NCBI GenBank assembly: GCA_905221605.1
Contig: CAJNDS010000824.1
Coordinates: 801,501 to 865,500 of the forward strand
Length of the DNA stretch: 64,000 nt
Origin: Symbiodinium natans
Lineage: Eukaryota; Sar; Dinophyceae; Suessiales; Symbiodiniaceae
Reading direction: 5' to 3'
Shown: one piece after another, positions 1-12,520 of the stretch
Layout of the letters: each line of letters starts with the position of its first letter
Position numbering within the stretch: position 1 is the stretch's first letter
Position numbers and translations under genes: made by a program
Notes under the pieces: model-generated
What the model was told of the DNA's origin: nothing
Seen by the model: the letters and a program-made list of their open reading frames with translations, nothing else
The model's database searches: none

Positions 1-2390
1 ACAAGCAAAACCTAATGTAGTATAGTCGTACTCGCAATCGAAGTGCAGGCGTGATCCCCATAGTCCCCGACGTAAGGGGCTTAAGGGGTTTCAATTTTTT
101 ATGGCCGTTGACCTTGGCGGCTTGCTGGATGGCTTCGGAGGTGAGAACCTCCCTTTTTGGAGAGGAAGGAATGGGAAGTGGGGGGATGGGGTACCCCGGA
201 GTGCTTTTCGCGCAGGACAGGAGATGGGACTGGGCGACCTTTCCCTGGCACGAGCTTGCGGGAACCCTTTGGGTCGGGCCACCAAGCCGGCTTACCAGTC
301 TACATTCAACCTTTCTCAAAGCCCGAAACCCTACGCCGGAAAAGGTCGCGCCACCCACTCAACCTCCATCTCTGATCTGAGGCCCGTGTCCTGAAGTCCA
401 AAAACACCATGTAAAGTGCCTACGGCCCCCTATGCAAGTCCCCTAGAAAAGCTCCCCCCATGCCCCCGAGCCTCTTCCGTCCTCAGTTCCTTGGAATCTG
501 TGATGTCATCCAGCTCTTTCGACATGGGGGGGAGCTCAGGAGCCTCCGGCCGGGAAGGCTTCGGGAGGCTTGGCCGGCTTGGGTCTGGGGGGGCAAGCCT
601 CTTCTCCGACTTATCCTACCAATCCTGGCGGAGTGTGGACAACTACGCATTCCAAGTCCGAACACATTCCTCACCACGATGATCCTCGAGTTCCATGATG
701 CCACAGGATTGAGGGTTTGCTCTCTGTGCCTGCGGGCTTTCTTGGGGCGAGGAGGAGGTTCGTAGCAGCGACCAGACTCATAAGACTCCCAAGACAAAAA
801 AAAGTCCCCACCTCCTGGGAGTGGCTCAGCGCTTCTTGGAGGGTGCCGTCCTCAGCTGCCTGCAGAAAAGAAAGAATGGGTGCGCGGAGTGCGGACGGGC
901 CACTCTCTCTGCCCCTTACCCCTTTGTGCTTGGCACTCCGTTCGGCGTCCTGGACGGCACCAGGATGCACTACACAATCATGTGCTACAACAAAGTCACG
1001 GCAACCCACGCATTGCACGAATTGCGCGTCTCGTGGTTGACTGCAGCATCGAACCGGCCTGCTGGAGCTGAGTCGCAGTCCGCGCGCGGATGTCCTGGGG
1101 GCGGATAAGTCTTAAGTCTACGCTGCATCAAACCTAGTCGCTTGCCATGTTCCGTGGCCATTTCTGCAGAACCACTCAGGCAAAGTAGATGAGGTAGAGT
1201 CACGAAATACTTTGCTCGAATCGTGCGCCCGTACGCCCTCGGTGCAGCCTGTACTGGCGTGGTTGCAGGGCTTGGAACCTCGAATTCCAACCCTAAACCC
1301 TGCATCCAGAAACATCCTGAAACCGACCCCAAATCCCAAAAGCCCTGAAACACGCCCTAAAGGCCTCCAACTCGGCCGCTTCCAACTGCTTGGCCTCCGC
1401 CTCACCAAAACCCACAAGAAAGTGACAAGGGGCACAACGAGGGCTTCAGGGGTTTCGGGGCTTTGGGTTTAGGACCGTTCAGGAGGGCTTCGGGTTTGTG
1501 AACAGGGCTGGGAAGCTAAGAGCTTCGGATTTGTTTGCTGCCAAAGAATGCTGGCCACGTCAGGAAGGCGAGGCTGTGGAGGAGAACTTGGCCCAGACAG
1601 GTACTCGCAACATCGCAGGGGCTGATGTTTTGGAGCTTGAACTCCAGGAAGCCCCAATCAACTCTTAGCATAAACAAAGGAACACCTGCAGAAATCAGAA
1701 AAACAAACGAAAACGAAGAATTTGAGGCCAGGCGCCCTCTTTCTGAACACAAGCCTCTATGTTGCCTCGTAGTACCATCTGAAGCCGAAGGTGCTGGGCC
1801 CACCAGGCCCACCCAAACAACCCCGACCCGTGACTCAACGTGCCAAGGCCACACAATAGCAGCCCTGCGGCTCCGAAATCACATCGTAACTGATTACGTA
1901 ACTACTTAAACCATATAGTATAGCAACATAATATAATATAAATATACTAATGTATAACCTAAGGACCTATTATCGTATAATATAGTAGAGCAGAAGATTC
2001 TACAGGACAACATATACACCCGCACGAGGAAGCTGGAGCAAAGCGCCTTTGCCCTGTTCGCAGCCTCTTCCTCGCCCTTGGCCTCCGCCGTGCCTCTTTG
2101 ATTCAGCAGGGGTTTTTTTAAAAGCGCCGCGCATTTGCATTGGCAAGCAGGGCTTCCCTAACACTTCTCCAACATGGCAGGGTTCAGGTCTCACCTGTGC
2201 TCCGTCTTGAAAGCCAATGGGATGCAAGGCCCCGGGGTTTCGGGATTGCAAGGGGGGGAAAGCCCAACAGGCAAGGAGCCGCCATCGATTGAACCCTGCA
2301 GCTTCAGCAAGCGCAGGCATGAGCACTTAATCTTGATAACCATTTGTATGCTCATGCCCGGCAAGATGGAGCTACGTACTATGTACTTGT
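1..2390. other. Unassigned DNA, no recognised gene
   Basis: Only short overlapping ORFs on both strands are present, none with a recognisable domain. A two-unit telomere-like CCCTAAACCCT lies near 1291-1301, within a stretch of loosely similar C/A-rich words. An AT-rich tract occupies about 1910-1990. Nothing here supports a coding call. Confidence 0.6.
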
Positions 2391-2392
2391 GG

Positions 2393-2537
2393 TGTTTATA
2401 TGTATGTATATATTCTACAATATATTCTATACAATATAAATATATTCTGTAATATATAACATATAATATATAATATATCATATGTCATAAATATATATAT
2501 ATATATATATGTATATATGTGAGAGAGAAAGAGAGAA

Positions 2538-2568
<31 letters not shown>
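2393..2568. repeat. AT-rich tract followed by (GT)14 microsatellite
   Basis: An imperfect TATA-rich run, ending in an (AT) stretch near 2489-2510 and a short GA-rich patch, leads into a perfect GT dinucleotide run at 2541-2568. Short ORFs reading through it are composition artefacts. Confidence 0.9.
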
Positions 2569-2569
<1 letters not shown>

Positions 2570-2571
<2 letters not shown>

Positions 2572-3571
2572 AATTTGCAAATACATGTCTGCACTCAATT
2601 AATATGCTCATATCTCTGTATACAAAAAACATACGATATACGTGTGCGAGTGTATCTGCAGGCGGACCTCCAGCCACACAGACATGCAGATATACATCGC
2701 AGACATACAACGCAGACAAGGTATTTGCAGGGTACTTACAGCGCACAGCACACCTTACAGGCATCGAAGAGACGCAATTGCGTAAATTACGAAAAGTACA
2801 TACAATGCTCATGCACTACCTACCTAGTGGCGCTGTTCGATGAGTTGTGATAACTGGATTCACGTGAAAGAGGAGTGAGAAGTGACGGTTAATGACATCC
2901 TTAGCTCTGCAAGTCCTACTTCTGAAAATTCCTGGGAGCCCAGCGCTTGTCAATGTAGGCCCACGGGTCCGTTGGCTGGTCATGGATCAGGTCCTGAAAC
3001 AACCTGGAAGTGACATCCCTGAAGCCTTTCAGATGCCCCTGGAAGCCTGACCCTCACCATTCCTCGCTCCAAATGTTGCACCCCGCACCCCAGAATCGAG
3101 TCTAGACAAGCAGGCTGAGAAGGGCTTAGGTCTCCAGCTTACGGACTATTGCCCGCTGAGTGAGGAGTTCTGCTTAGATTATGGGGGCCTCGGGCCCAGC
3201 ACCTTCATAACTGTCACCTCTTTCAGGCTTGGAATGCTGATGACGCATGCACGGACCCTCGGTCTGCACCTCACCTGGCCTAAAGCCGAAAGAAAAAGAA
3301 CACATTAAAGCGGAAGCACACCTCAAAGCAGCATGTGCTTAGGTCACAGCTGAACATCCCGAAGCCAGACTACAGATCAGTGAAGAAATCACCATTGAAC
3401 CTGATGTTAAAAAACTGGCACTGGCAACCTTGCAGTTAGGGCTGCATTTACTTGTTTAAAGTTTTGTTTTCTGCCAGGCGTGTGGTGTGGTTTGCAAAGT
3501 TTGTGAGGCGTCGCGATGGTGCACAGCTCTTCTCCGCAGTCGGCCACGCATGGCCGTTCAGCCAAGCAAAC
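2570..3571. other. Unassigned DNA downstream of the RCC1-repeat gene
   Basis: No recognisable gene. The part next to 3571 is the 3' flank of the minus-strand RCC1-repeat gene and probably holds its 3' untranslated region. No AATAAA-type signal was identified, which is usual for dinoflagellate genes. Confidence 0.5.
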
Positions 3572-5012
3572 TTAGCCGGACGTAGCTGACACCGAGCCGT
3601 TTTGGCCATACAAGCTCATGCCCCAGGTGACTGCCACCTCATCGGAGCGCAGTGCAGCAAATGCTTGGCGAGTGGCGGCCAGCGCTTTCACATCCTTCAG
3701 CTGGTGCTGCACGTCGGAGCTGTCGCCCCCTCTCTTGGCGCCCCAGGTCACGACCGTCCCATCGTCACGCAGAGCAGCAAAAGACCCAGCCGTGCCCACA
3801 ACTTGACGGACGCCCGCCAATTGCGATTGAACGCTGCTGCTGTCGCCACCGAGCCCTGGGCTACCCCAGGTCACCACAGTGCCATCTTTGCGGATTGCAG
3901 CGAAGGCCCCAGCAGTGGCTCCGATGGATTGCACACCGTGCAGCTGCTCCTGCACCAGGCTGCTGTCAGAACCGAAACCGGAGAGCCCCCATGTCACTAC
4001 CCTGCCATCTGTCCGCAGCGCGGCAAACGCAAAGTGATTCGAGAAGAGGCTTTCAACATGCTTCAGCTCCCCTTCAACGTGCTCACAGTTGCCACCGCGG
4101 TCTTCCACACCCCATGTCACAACACTTCCATCTTCACGGACTGCGGCAAATGCGAAGCCGGCACCCACAACTTGTCGAACGTTCACCAGCTTGTCCTCGA
4201 CGGGGCTAACATCAGCCCCGAACGGCTTGAAACCCCAAGCTTCTACACGGCCATCGCCGAGCACGGCGGCAAAAGCAGCATCAGTAGAGGCAATCTGCCG
4301 AACGTCCTTGAGACCAAGCTTCGCACCAGAGCTTGCAGGACCCTTTCCCCAAGTCACCACGGTGCCATCTTTGCGCACAGCTGCGAAAGCAAAGCTCGAT
4401 GCACAAAGGCTGCGCACGTCTCGGAGCTGATCCTCCTCGTCGGCACTAAGGGAGACGCTGCCCCACGAAACCACTCGGCCATCGGAACGCAATGCAGCAA
4501 AAGCACTGCAAGTTGCACAAATACTTTCCACATTCGTCAGGTTCTCCTGGGCTGCAGAGCTGTCGCCACCGAGCTGTGAATTGCCCCAGGTGCTCACGGT
4601 GCCATTGCTGTGGATCAGTGCAAAGGCCCCGCCCTCCTCCTCGCCTGTGATCCAGCGCTGGCGAGTCGCCACCACTTGTGCTTGACGCACCGTGGCGTAC
4701 ACTGTGTCGCCATGCAAGAGGCCGGTCGCAGCCAGTGTGTCGGTGTCAGGCAAGATGCGGTCGCCACGAATCAGCGCCTTAGGGTCCAGGCGCGAAAATG
4801 CTCAACAACGGGCCATAGAACGGATTTTAAGGAAAGGCTTCAAGGACGTTGTTCAATGTTGTTCACAAGGCCTTCAGCCCAACGCCTAGCGCCAGCTGTG
4901 CTCGGTGGCGCAGCTGCCCGACTGTCAGCTCCCCCTCGGGCCCGTCGGGCCCCGCGCCCGCGCTGACCAGGGCCCGGTGGCCGCTGAGCAGCGACACTTC
5001 GATCAAGGCCAT
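3572..5012 (-). CDS. RCC1-repeat protein with N-terminal ubiquitin-like region, two exons
   Basis: The model is exon 1 5012-4872 (47 codons from an ATG) and exon 2 4777-3572, giving about 448 residues. Exon 1 opens MALIEVSLLSG and continues across the junction into ALIRGDRILPD...TLAATGLLHGDTV, which together look like a ubiquitin-like fold. The rest is a chain of about nine repeats of some 40 residues, each with a core like AFAALRxDGxVVTWG followed by GGDSS and a VQxQL segment. This is an RCC1/HERC-like beta-propeller repeat. Proteins with this architecture are common in Symbiodiniaceae, usually without known function. Protein interaction is the likely role; no catalytic HECT domain is present. 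An in-frame stop upstream of exon 2 shows that a splice is needed. The 5' exon boundary is inferred. RCC1 repeats are clear; the exact function is unknown. Confidence 0.8.
4778..4871 (-). other. 94-nt GC-AG intron in the RCC1-repeat gene
   Basis: On the minus strand, CTGAAG is followed by an intron beginning GCCTTG and ending CCTAAG before exon codons GCGCTG. The phase is 0 on both sides and the joined protein restores the ubiquitin-like pattern. Donor and acceptor flanks share AAGGC. Non-canonical GC donors and AG acceptors followed by G are known in dinoflagellate genomes. A GT donor five bases further on does not keep frame with the acceptors examined. Confidence 0.6.
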
Positions 5013-8000
5013 GGGTACATAAAAGTACAAATCCCGGAGCAAGTAAACCGTGGAATCGTCTACGCGTCAAAAACTCTTGAAATGTGAGACCTGTGAGAGG
5101 GCACCTGCCTTCCCACCTACCTTCTGCGAGGTGCATATGCCTACTGCGAAGCTTGAGCAGACATGAAGACTCAATGTAGACATCACAGCTGCCCTTGGTT
5201 GTGGGCCGCCGGCAGCCCCATGTTTAGCTCAGCACAGCGCTTGTGGGCCCAGGTCAGGAGCTTGTGTTCGTCCAGGTACTTTCGAGCTGACACTGCCTGC
5301 AGAAGCAAGCCCCGTGAAGACTGCATTGAGACTCAAAGTCATGTAAGGTCGCAGGGCTGCAGTGCGTCAGCGAAATTTCCGTGAATGCTGGCAGGTTGCC
5401 ACCCGGTGGCGGTGGCTGACCTCGCGAACAAGTACTCACTCACTCATGACACCGCAAGCTGCGGGACGCGCAAGGCTTCAGACGCTACCCTGGAATCACC
5501 GAACACTTCGAACATCACTGGACGAACACATCTGCGGCCCCTAAAGCATGTTCGCCACCTAGGCCCTGCGGAGTGCATGCGGGCTTTCCGTACCAAGGTC
5601 CCGCAAGGAAGCTTGAAGACATTTTTTGCGGACCACGCGGCCGAGCTGTCGTCCTTGCCGGCCTCAGGCGCGACAGGCGCCATGGCGGCGACTTCCTGGC
5701 AACAGAGGGCAAACTTACCTGTCCACCTGTCCAGCTGACCAGACAGAGGCGAAGACGAAGCAGATGCAGAACAGCACCCCCGAAAGCAGGTTGAAGCTTA
5801 CTTCTCTTTTCTCACCGACGAGGAAAAAGGGGAAAGGGGAAAGGGGAAAGGGGAAACAAAAGGGGAAGCAAATCCAGGTCGGGTCTCGGCTTTTCACTTG
5901 GAAGGCTCAGCCGGCTAGGGAGGCTGTCCCAGGGTCATAAATCATCTCACAAAGTAGCTGGCAGCGTGCGGGCCTTGCCCTTTCAAGGTTGCAGCTGAGA
6001 GCTTGGTGATTCAGGGTGAACACCGACAGCGAAACGAGGCACAGTTTAATCATGGCCAAGCAGCACAAAGCGAAAGACGGTAATCTAAAACTCGCATTTC
6101 TTCGAAAGTTCGGCCTGCTCCGTTGCCGGCTGGATGACTTCTCGCATGGTCAGCGAGACCTGCCCGAGCAAAGTCAGGGAATCTCAGCAACTGCTTGGAC
6201 CGCTTTTGGGCGGCGCACCTTCGAGCCGAAGTCGTCCAAGTCAACTTCGTAACGCCCCACGCCCTCATTGTACTTCAGCCTCGGGTTGCGAGGCGAAATC
6301 CCGATGAACATGACTTCGCGAAATCACGACCCCAGCCCACCAGATTTAAGATCGGGCTGGGGTCAGCAATACCCTCTCATCCCTCTCGAGACTCCTAGCG
6401 AATCGGTCCAAAGATAATGCCTCTGCAAAACAGTTTTGTCGCATGCGGCGATCTCATGCGGCCGTGCCACATGTTGCTTCCAATCTGCTGCAGGGCGTCC
6501 ACCTCTGCTCCAGCCCCAACCCCAAACTAGGCAAACGCCAAGAGGCTGCAAGAAGAACCTCGCAGCACCGCAATGACAAGATGAGGAAGCGGTTTTAAAG
6601 CCGAAATCTATCCGCCGCGTTGCTGAATGCACATAAGTATGGGAATGATAAATCAAAACCAAAAAGCACATAAATCCAAAGAAAAAACAAAACAAAAGAC
6701 AAACACCCAAATCAGAAAACCAGAACATAGAGGATTTTCCAGGATTTCCCCATTCAGTGTTTTTGCTTATTTGGCTTTGGTGTTTGTGTTGTTATTGCAT
6801 TGTTTGGTGTTAGTTGTTGTGCTTTGTGTGCTCTTTGTTTTGCTTGTTGGTTTTGTTTTATCTATCTTGTGTTTTTTGCAAAGTCGTAGTCATTGCGTCT
6901 GATTGTGGTATGATCTCAAAAACGCAGCGGATAGTTTTCGGCCTCGAACCGAGGAAGCTTATGGAGTCTCCGGCTGCCGAGGCATGACACGAAAGCAACA
7001 ACGCCTGTGCACTTCTCAGTTCCCGCGGCCTTGACATCTTCGCCATGCTTGCAGCCCTTGGGGAAAACAAGCTTGAACTTCGAGTCCACAACCGCCTGCC
7101 TGCGAGTGGAGCCTCAAGCAGCCGATGCTACACCGAGAAAGGCTCCGAAAAGATTCCTACCATCAACCGAACCCTTTTTTGCCTGCAGAAGTCACGTCTG
7201 CTCGCGCCGCAGAATTCCCTAAAATCGTGTGGCACACTAACTTCAGAGTCCGGCCAACACGAATGGAGAGCATGGTGCCCTGGGGCAGGCCGACGGTATC
7301 CGAAAGGGTCACCTGCCAGGTGACACAGGCAACAGATCTGAAATGTTGCCTACAACTCGTGGTGTCGTGGTGCTGTTCCTAAGTCGACCTTCGCTGGTAC
7401 CACTGTCTGCCTCACACCACTCCCTGATTGGCCAAATCTCAGAAATCATCCCGAAATGCCAAACTGCTTCATGCACCCGCCTCCATGGCTAATGTCTGAC
7501 CAACGGGGCCTGCCGACCAAGATGCCACATCTGACTGTCAGGTCTGAGCTTTGGACTCAAAAATACACATCAGCCATAGCCCAAGAATGCAGAACGACCT
7601 CATATGGTTCAATGAGTTCAATGCTCGATCAAGAACCGTCATCCTTGCATGACTTGAGCGCATAACGACCCCATAACACTGATAGGCGCACATGCCATCC
7701 TCCTTGGCCTTGCCGCCCTGACCCTTTGGCATCTCCAGGCACTCCCCGCTACGAAAGCTGGCTAGTCAAGCGTAACTTCCGAATCTCGCTAAGAAATCTA
7801 CTCCCTAATGATAAATGCGACACAACCCAAATCCTTCCCAATAGCACAGAAGCAAAGAAGAACAAGGCATGAAAGTTCCCCATGCAAAAGATGTCGTCGC
7901 CTTGGAATCGCCGGTGCGCAAGCTCGTCCTGGCAGCGGCAGGAAATTCATCCGAGCTCCTCTCACGCAGCAGATCCCCACGTGTGGGAACATGTCAGCCT

Positions 8001-8140
8001 GTGAGGCAAGCGGCGCTGACTTCGCTGATACTAGTAAGGTCTGACTTGAACGCCTGTATCTTTCTTCTCATCGCTCCGTAGCTGCAGTACTCTGGGTTTC
8101 CCTCTGGTTACCCTGTAGCAGGCTTAAGGATTCAGTCGTC
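5013..8140. other. Unassigned DNA
   Basis: Short overlapping ORFs only, none recognised. A GGGGAAA-type purine microsatellite sits near 5823-5858. A stretch at 6620-6890 is AT-rich with runs of TTTG and its complement. The region immediately upstream of 5012 would hold the promoter and 5' untranslated region of the RCC1-repeat gene, but no motif can be named. Confidence 0.55.
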
Positions 8141-8530
8141 TTATTGAGGGGCAGAGCCGAGATCTGCATCAGCTGGAGCACAGGCACAAGCTTGTGAGGG
8201 AGCCAGCCTTCTGTGCCACGGCAAACAGCCTGCAGATTCATTGCGGGTGGCTGCTTGTAGCTTGCGTTCGCCCGAGGACGTATGGCACGTAAGATCCTTG
8301 ATGGTAGGCAGCCGTGTGTCCGAGCCGAGGCCGGGGCTGTAGCAAGTCGGACAGAAGAGCGTCAGGCAGCTTGAGCCAAGTGAAAAGCGGAATGTTGATC
8401 CAGCCGAGGAATCAGCACTCATGACAAACCAACGTGAACTGACCACAGACAACAGACCGTCAATGGAGTGCGATAGGATGCCCAACTCACCACAAAGAAC
8501 AATGCCACTTCGACCCACTGCATCTGCCAC
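8141..8530 (-). CDS. Hypothetical ORF or exon, 129 codons
   Basis: An open frame of 129 codons with a fairly natural residue mix (for example GIVLCGELGILSHSIDG) and no low-complexity bias. No domain is recognised and no splice sites were established. It may be one exon of a larger gene or a chance ORF in GC-balanced DNA. The opposite strand has no better frame. Confidence 0.2.
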   Translation of the reverse strand: MADAVGRSGIVLCGELGILSHSIDGLLSVVSSRWFVMSADSSAGSTFRFSLGSSCLTLFCPTCYSPGLGSDTRLPTIKDLTCHTSSGERKLQAATRNESAGCLPWHRRLAPSQACACAPADADLGSAPQ

Positions 8531-9338
8531 CTACGCTGCTCACATGGCCTGAAGACCGGCTTCTGCTTGTAGGCAGGGATGTGGGAGTGGTAACCTGGCA
8601 GCACTTGCAGATCGAATGTCACACACAGCAGAATGCCACCCCAGAGAAAGCAAGTCTTGTTGTGCTGGTGCGACCATTGCAACGCTTTGGTCATCTGTCA
8701 GTTCATCAGGGCTTGGACAGCCTGGCTCCGCTCCTCTTCCGGCAAGCGGATCTGCGCAATTCGTTCAGTAGCATCCTGGCATGGCAGCTTCTCTGGGAGG
8801 AAAGCGTCCACATCTTGCCGCAAACGGGGATGACATAACCCTCACATGACATAACCACCACACGCCCAGCACACGCCCAACCTCGGCCATTCGCTCTCGC
8901 AGAGCCCTCGGCGCTCTGAGGCTTCATTCGTTCTACCATCGTTTTGGACACGTGCTTGGTCGCCAATTGTATCTTTACCGTCCACGTGCAAGTAATTCAA
9001 TATTCAAGATCGCAACTATTTCGGGAAGTGCTCCTCGGATACTGGGGGTATGTTTGTCAAGGCCCACCCTGCCTCTACAACCAGGTTACTGTCCAGCACA
9101 AAACGGCTCTTTGGAGCCTTGCAAGCTGAAACGATCTGCTGGGTGCCAGGCGCAAGAAGCTTCGAGGGAAGGTTCTGCATCCCGAAGCCTTCGTAAAAAG
9201 AACGTGAGCGACACGAATATCGAGACGGAGACATGTCGGGAAGAGTGCTCTGCTGGATGCAAGAACACATACAGACTTTTGCATCTACATACAGATATGC
9301 TTGCCTACATACACTACATACACGACAGACTTCTGCGC

Positions 9339-9382
9339 AAGAGAGAGAGAGAGAGGGAGCGAGAGAGAGACAGAGAGAGAGT
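9339..9382. repeat. Imperfect (GA)n microsatellite
   Basis: A run of GA dinucleotides with a few interruptions (GGGAGC, GACAGA). Confidence 0.9.
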
Positions 9383-9653
9383 TATACACATAATAATTGA
9401 TATAATGGGACTTATCACTAGGATACATATATACACACGTAGTTGTATCTCATTAATTACTGATGAGGAGGAGTATGGTTCAACAGTGTTCTTAACTTCT
9501 TGAAAGCGCTTGATGCGCTCAGCCCCACGTAGTTGAGAACCTTGCCGTCTAGAGCGTAGAGCGTGCACGCGTCTGAGCTGCCGCAGCGAACGACCTGCCA
9601 GATCTGCTCAGGGCTGAGGCAACGAAGAGCAACAGCCATGTGGGCCTTTTCTA

Positions 9654-9720
9654 GATTAGGGTCCCTTTTGTTTCACCAATGCCGCATTATGTAGGGGAGC
9701 CACAAAAGGGGACCCTAATT
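9654..9720. mobile_element. 67-bp foldback (MITE-like) element with TA flanks
   Basis: The left end GATTAGGGTCCCTTTTGT and the reverse complement of the right end (AATTAGGGTCCCCTTTTGTG) match over about 20 bp, leaving a short loop. TA dinucleotides flank both ends (9652-9653 and 9721-9722), as expected for Tc1/mariner-type insertion. No coding capacity. A chance inverted repeat of this length is unlikely, but membership in a family cannot be tested here. Confidence 0.5.
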
Positions 9721-9722
9721 TA

Positions 9723-10750
9723 GAGAACTACCCATGTGTCTGCGTCCTGCATTCTCAGGGTCGGACGATGGAAAATGGCTCTGGACTGTACACCGGAAGC
9801 GCAGCCATAGTCCCAAACATACCTGGCTCATGAGGGGAGAGATTCTCTGGCTGTCTGTGATGGCCTCCACGTTCAAGCTGAGGTCTCAGCTCCCTGGTTC
9901 AAGGGTGTCTAGCACCTCCACATCCTGCAACATCACAGGCATACGTTGCACGTACCCAATGTAACCTGATTACGCCGCATCTGAACCTCTATAGTCTTTG
10001 CATCAGGCGTATGTTGGCGGACTTTGTAGATGCCCCGTCCTCTTCTTGGGGAAGGCGAACGGCGGTCGCCTGGAACGCCTAACAGCCGAGCGTAGGCACT
10101 TGGGCAGGAGAACAGAGTGAACTGCCCCAGCCGGAGTGGGAGCACAAAGGAGGGTCTCCCTGAAGAGGTTCGAATTGGATCTGGACTACTGGCATTGTCA
10201 ACCCAATCATGCAATCTGCTGACAAAGGCATCCCTCACCTGCCATGACGTTTGGTGAAAAGACACCAGCACATATGGGTAAGCTTACAACCTGAGTTTGG
10301 GGCATGGAGTCGTCGGATCACAAGCCAGACCCCTATTGTCTCAAAACCATTGGCCCCGAATGCATAGTCCCGAGCCCGCTCATGTTCCGTGGGCTGGAGC
10401 TGGTCCCGGGTCAAGGGCTCCGTGCGATTCGCCTCCATCGAAAATGTCGCCGGGTCTTCGGGCACTTTTCCGTTAGCTTGCGAGGGGTGCCAGGTTTCGA
10501 CCCTCACGACTCTGATAGCAAAGCCAGATCCATGGACCGCAACGCGACGGACCGAAAGTGAGCAGGCTGAATGTGTTAGCGAGGTTCTCTGATAGCTTCT
10601 CTGGGGTGCACATGGCCGAACGATAAAGCGATAACAGCCTGCCGACGTCGGGGCCTATCAATCCTGGAGAAAACCTAAACACCAACCCTGAAATTCCTGA
10701 AAACCTAAAGCTGAAAAACGCGCACATGTAAAGGGCCCCTTTCTGTGTAG
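9723..10750. other. Unassigned DNA
   Basis: No recognised gene. ORFs of up to about 110 codons occur on the minus strand (near 9933-10271) without identifiable domains. Confidence 0.5.
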
Positions 10751-10754
10751 AAAG

Positions 10755-10756
<2 letters not shown>

Positions 10757-10794
<38 letters not shown>

Positions 10795-11185
10795 GTATAT
10801 GTATATATTTTTGTTTATTTATTTATATTTATATTTATATTTATACATATACATATACGTATACATGTACATATACATATACATACACATATATAGATAT
10901 AGATATAGATATAGATTGAAATTTAGATTTAGATTTAGATATTAGATATGAGATATCAGATATTAGAAACTATATATTAGGCATTAGATATTAGATATTA
11001 AATATTAGATACTAGATATGATATTAATGGGATATTAGATACTAGATATAAGATATAGATATAAGATATAGATATAAGATAAAGATATAGATATACATAT
11101 ACATATAGATTTAGATATAGATATAGATATTCTGTGTATATATATATACATATACATATACATATATATCTATATATGTACAGTT
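10757..11185. repeat. Compound microsatellite, about 430 bp
   Basis: Successive blocks of (AT)n, (GTAT)n, TTTATA-type, ACATAT-type, GATATA and TAGATATTAGATA-type units, ending again in TATA/ACATAT repeats. It looks like one tract that evolved by successive slippage. Confidence 0.9.
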
Positions 11186-11189
11186 TTGT

Positions 11190-12520
11190 TTTCCTTTCTC
11201 TATGTATTTTATATTGTATTTACATGTTCTATGGCAGATATCTCTCTTGTAGCCTCCTACATTGTGCTGTCAATTGTATTGTATTAAAAAATGCAGTAAA
11301 AAAACACATTATAAAATATTGTGGTCCCTTACCCTCCCCCCACCAACAACAACAAAAACACAACAAACAAAAAGACAAGCTGAGGCCAAGCCAGGAACCC
11401 AAAACAAAGTGAACAAATGACAACAGCTACATGCTGCCTTCAGTACAACCACCCCATCATGGTCCCTCGACGATTCATTGCCCACTCACGCCCCCTTCTT
11501 ACCCCCGATCTCACTCCCGCCTTGGACTTCGGGGCCTGGGCCGGGGAGAATGCGGAGCGAACCGGGAATGAACCGAGGAGTACTGGCAAAGATACTTATC
11601 GTCATCGGTTTGTGTTGCCTCGTGCAGGAATCGCACTTAACTGGCTTATGCCAGGAACCTAATTCCCACTCTCCCTCCCAAGAACCAGTAAGGAAAGATG
11701 TTGTTGCGACGAGGGATGGCTGAGGGCACCACACTGCGCGGGCGCTTCGCCAGCACGTACGCAGGGTTTGCGCCTGTTCTTTTGTTGGTGTTTGGGGCCA
11801 AAGGGTTTTAGGGTTCCACAGCGACGACCAGTAGGCTTTCAAAGGCGATGTGGGGAACCTTGAGACAATGGGACATGTGAGGCTCACGATCATCTGTGCA
11901 TCCCAGAAACTTCTCGCCGGCAAACTCGGTGCGAGTCTACACACGCAGATCTGTCCGTAAACCCGACAATCAATTCCTAAAGGCATTCCAGGGCCCGCAC
12001 GGGGTTCACGATGTCTGCAAAAGTCCACTTTGGCACCAGGCTGGGCAAGCGCAAGCATCTTTCCAGAGTTGCCCGAGGATTCTGCCAGAGGTTTCGTTAA
12101 AGTACTGGCGCAAGGCGTAAGCTTCACAATTCAGTACCTGGGGGGGGGGGGAGCTTTATGCACATCCTAGGCTGCCAATCAAACTCAAGTGAGTCTGCGC
12201 TCCGTGCAAGCTGGCCACTCCCAGAACATAGATCTTGGCAGTTGCGAAAACTCCCTCGGAGGTCACCGTCTGGCCTGTCACGTCGTACGGTCTAGAACTT
12301 GCGACTTGCAGCAATCACATACCTGCACACGTGCACCGATGAATTAGAAGGGACTTCAAGCACCCATGCTTGAAAGGTGCTGGTAACACGTGGTGTTGTT
12401 TTGTTAACCTGGCCACGCGCACCATTCTTGAACGTCGCCGCAGAGAAAAACAGCGACCTATGAGAAGCGGCAGGTGGAGGGGCCTAGCATACATCCCTTG
12501 GTCATTGCTGTCTGAACAAC
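11190..12520. other. Unassigned DNA with a 213-codon open frame
   Basis: A minus-strand frame at 11486-12127 is open for 213 codons but is rich in Pro, Ser and Trp and shows no domain. A G12 homopolymer lies at 12140-12151. A short AC-rich patch lies at 11338-11400. Confidence 0.45.

Noticed and set aside
1289-1302. Telomere
   Set aside because: Only about two CCCTAAA-type units; scattered similar words elsewhere are also degenerate.
3602-4579. 325-codon plus-strand frame opposite the RCC1-repeat gene
   Set aside because: It is the antisense shadow of the repeat gene: the protein pattern is clear only on the minus strand.
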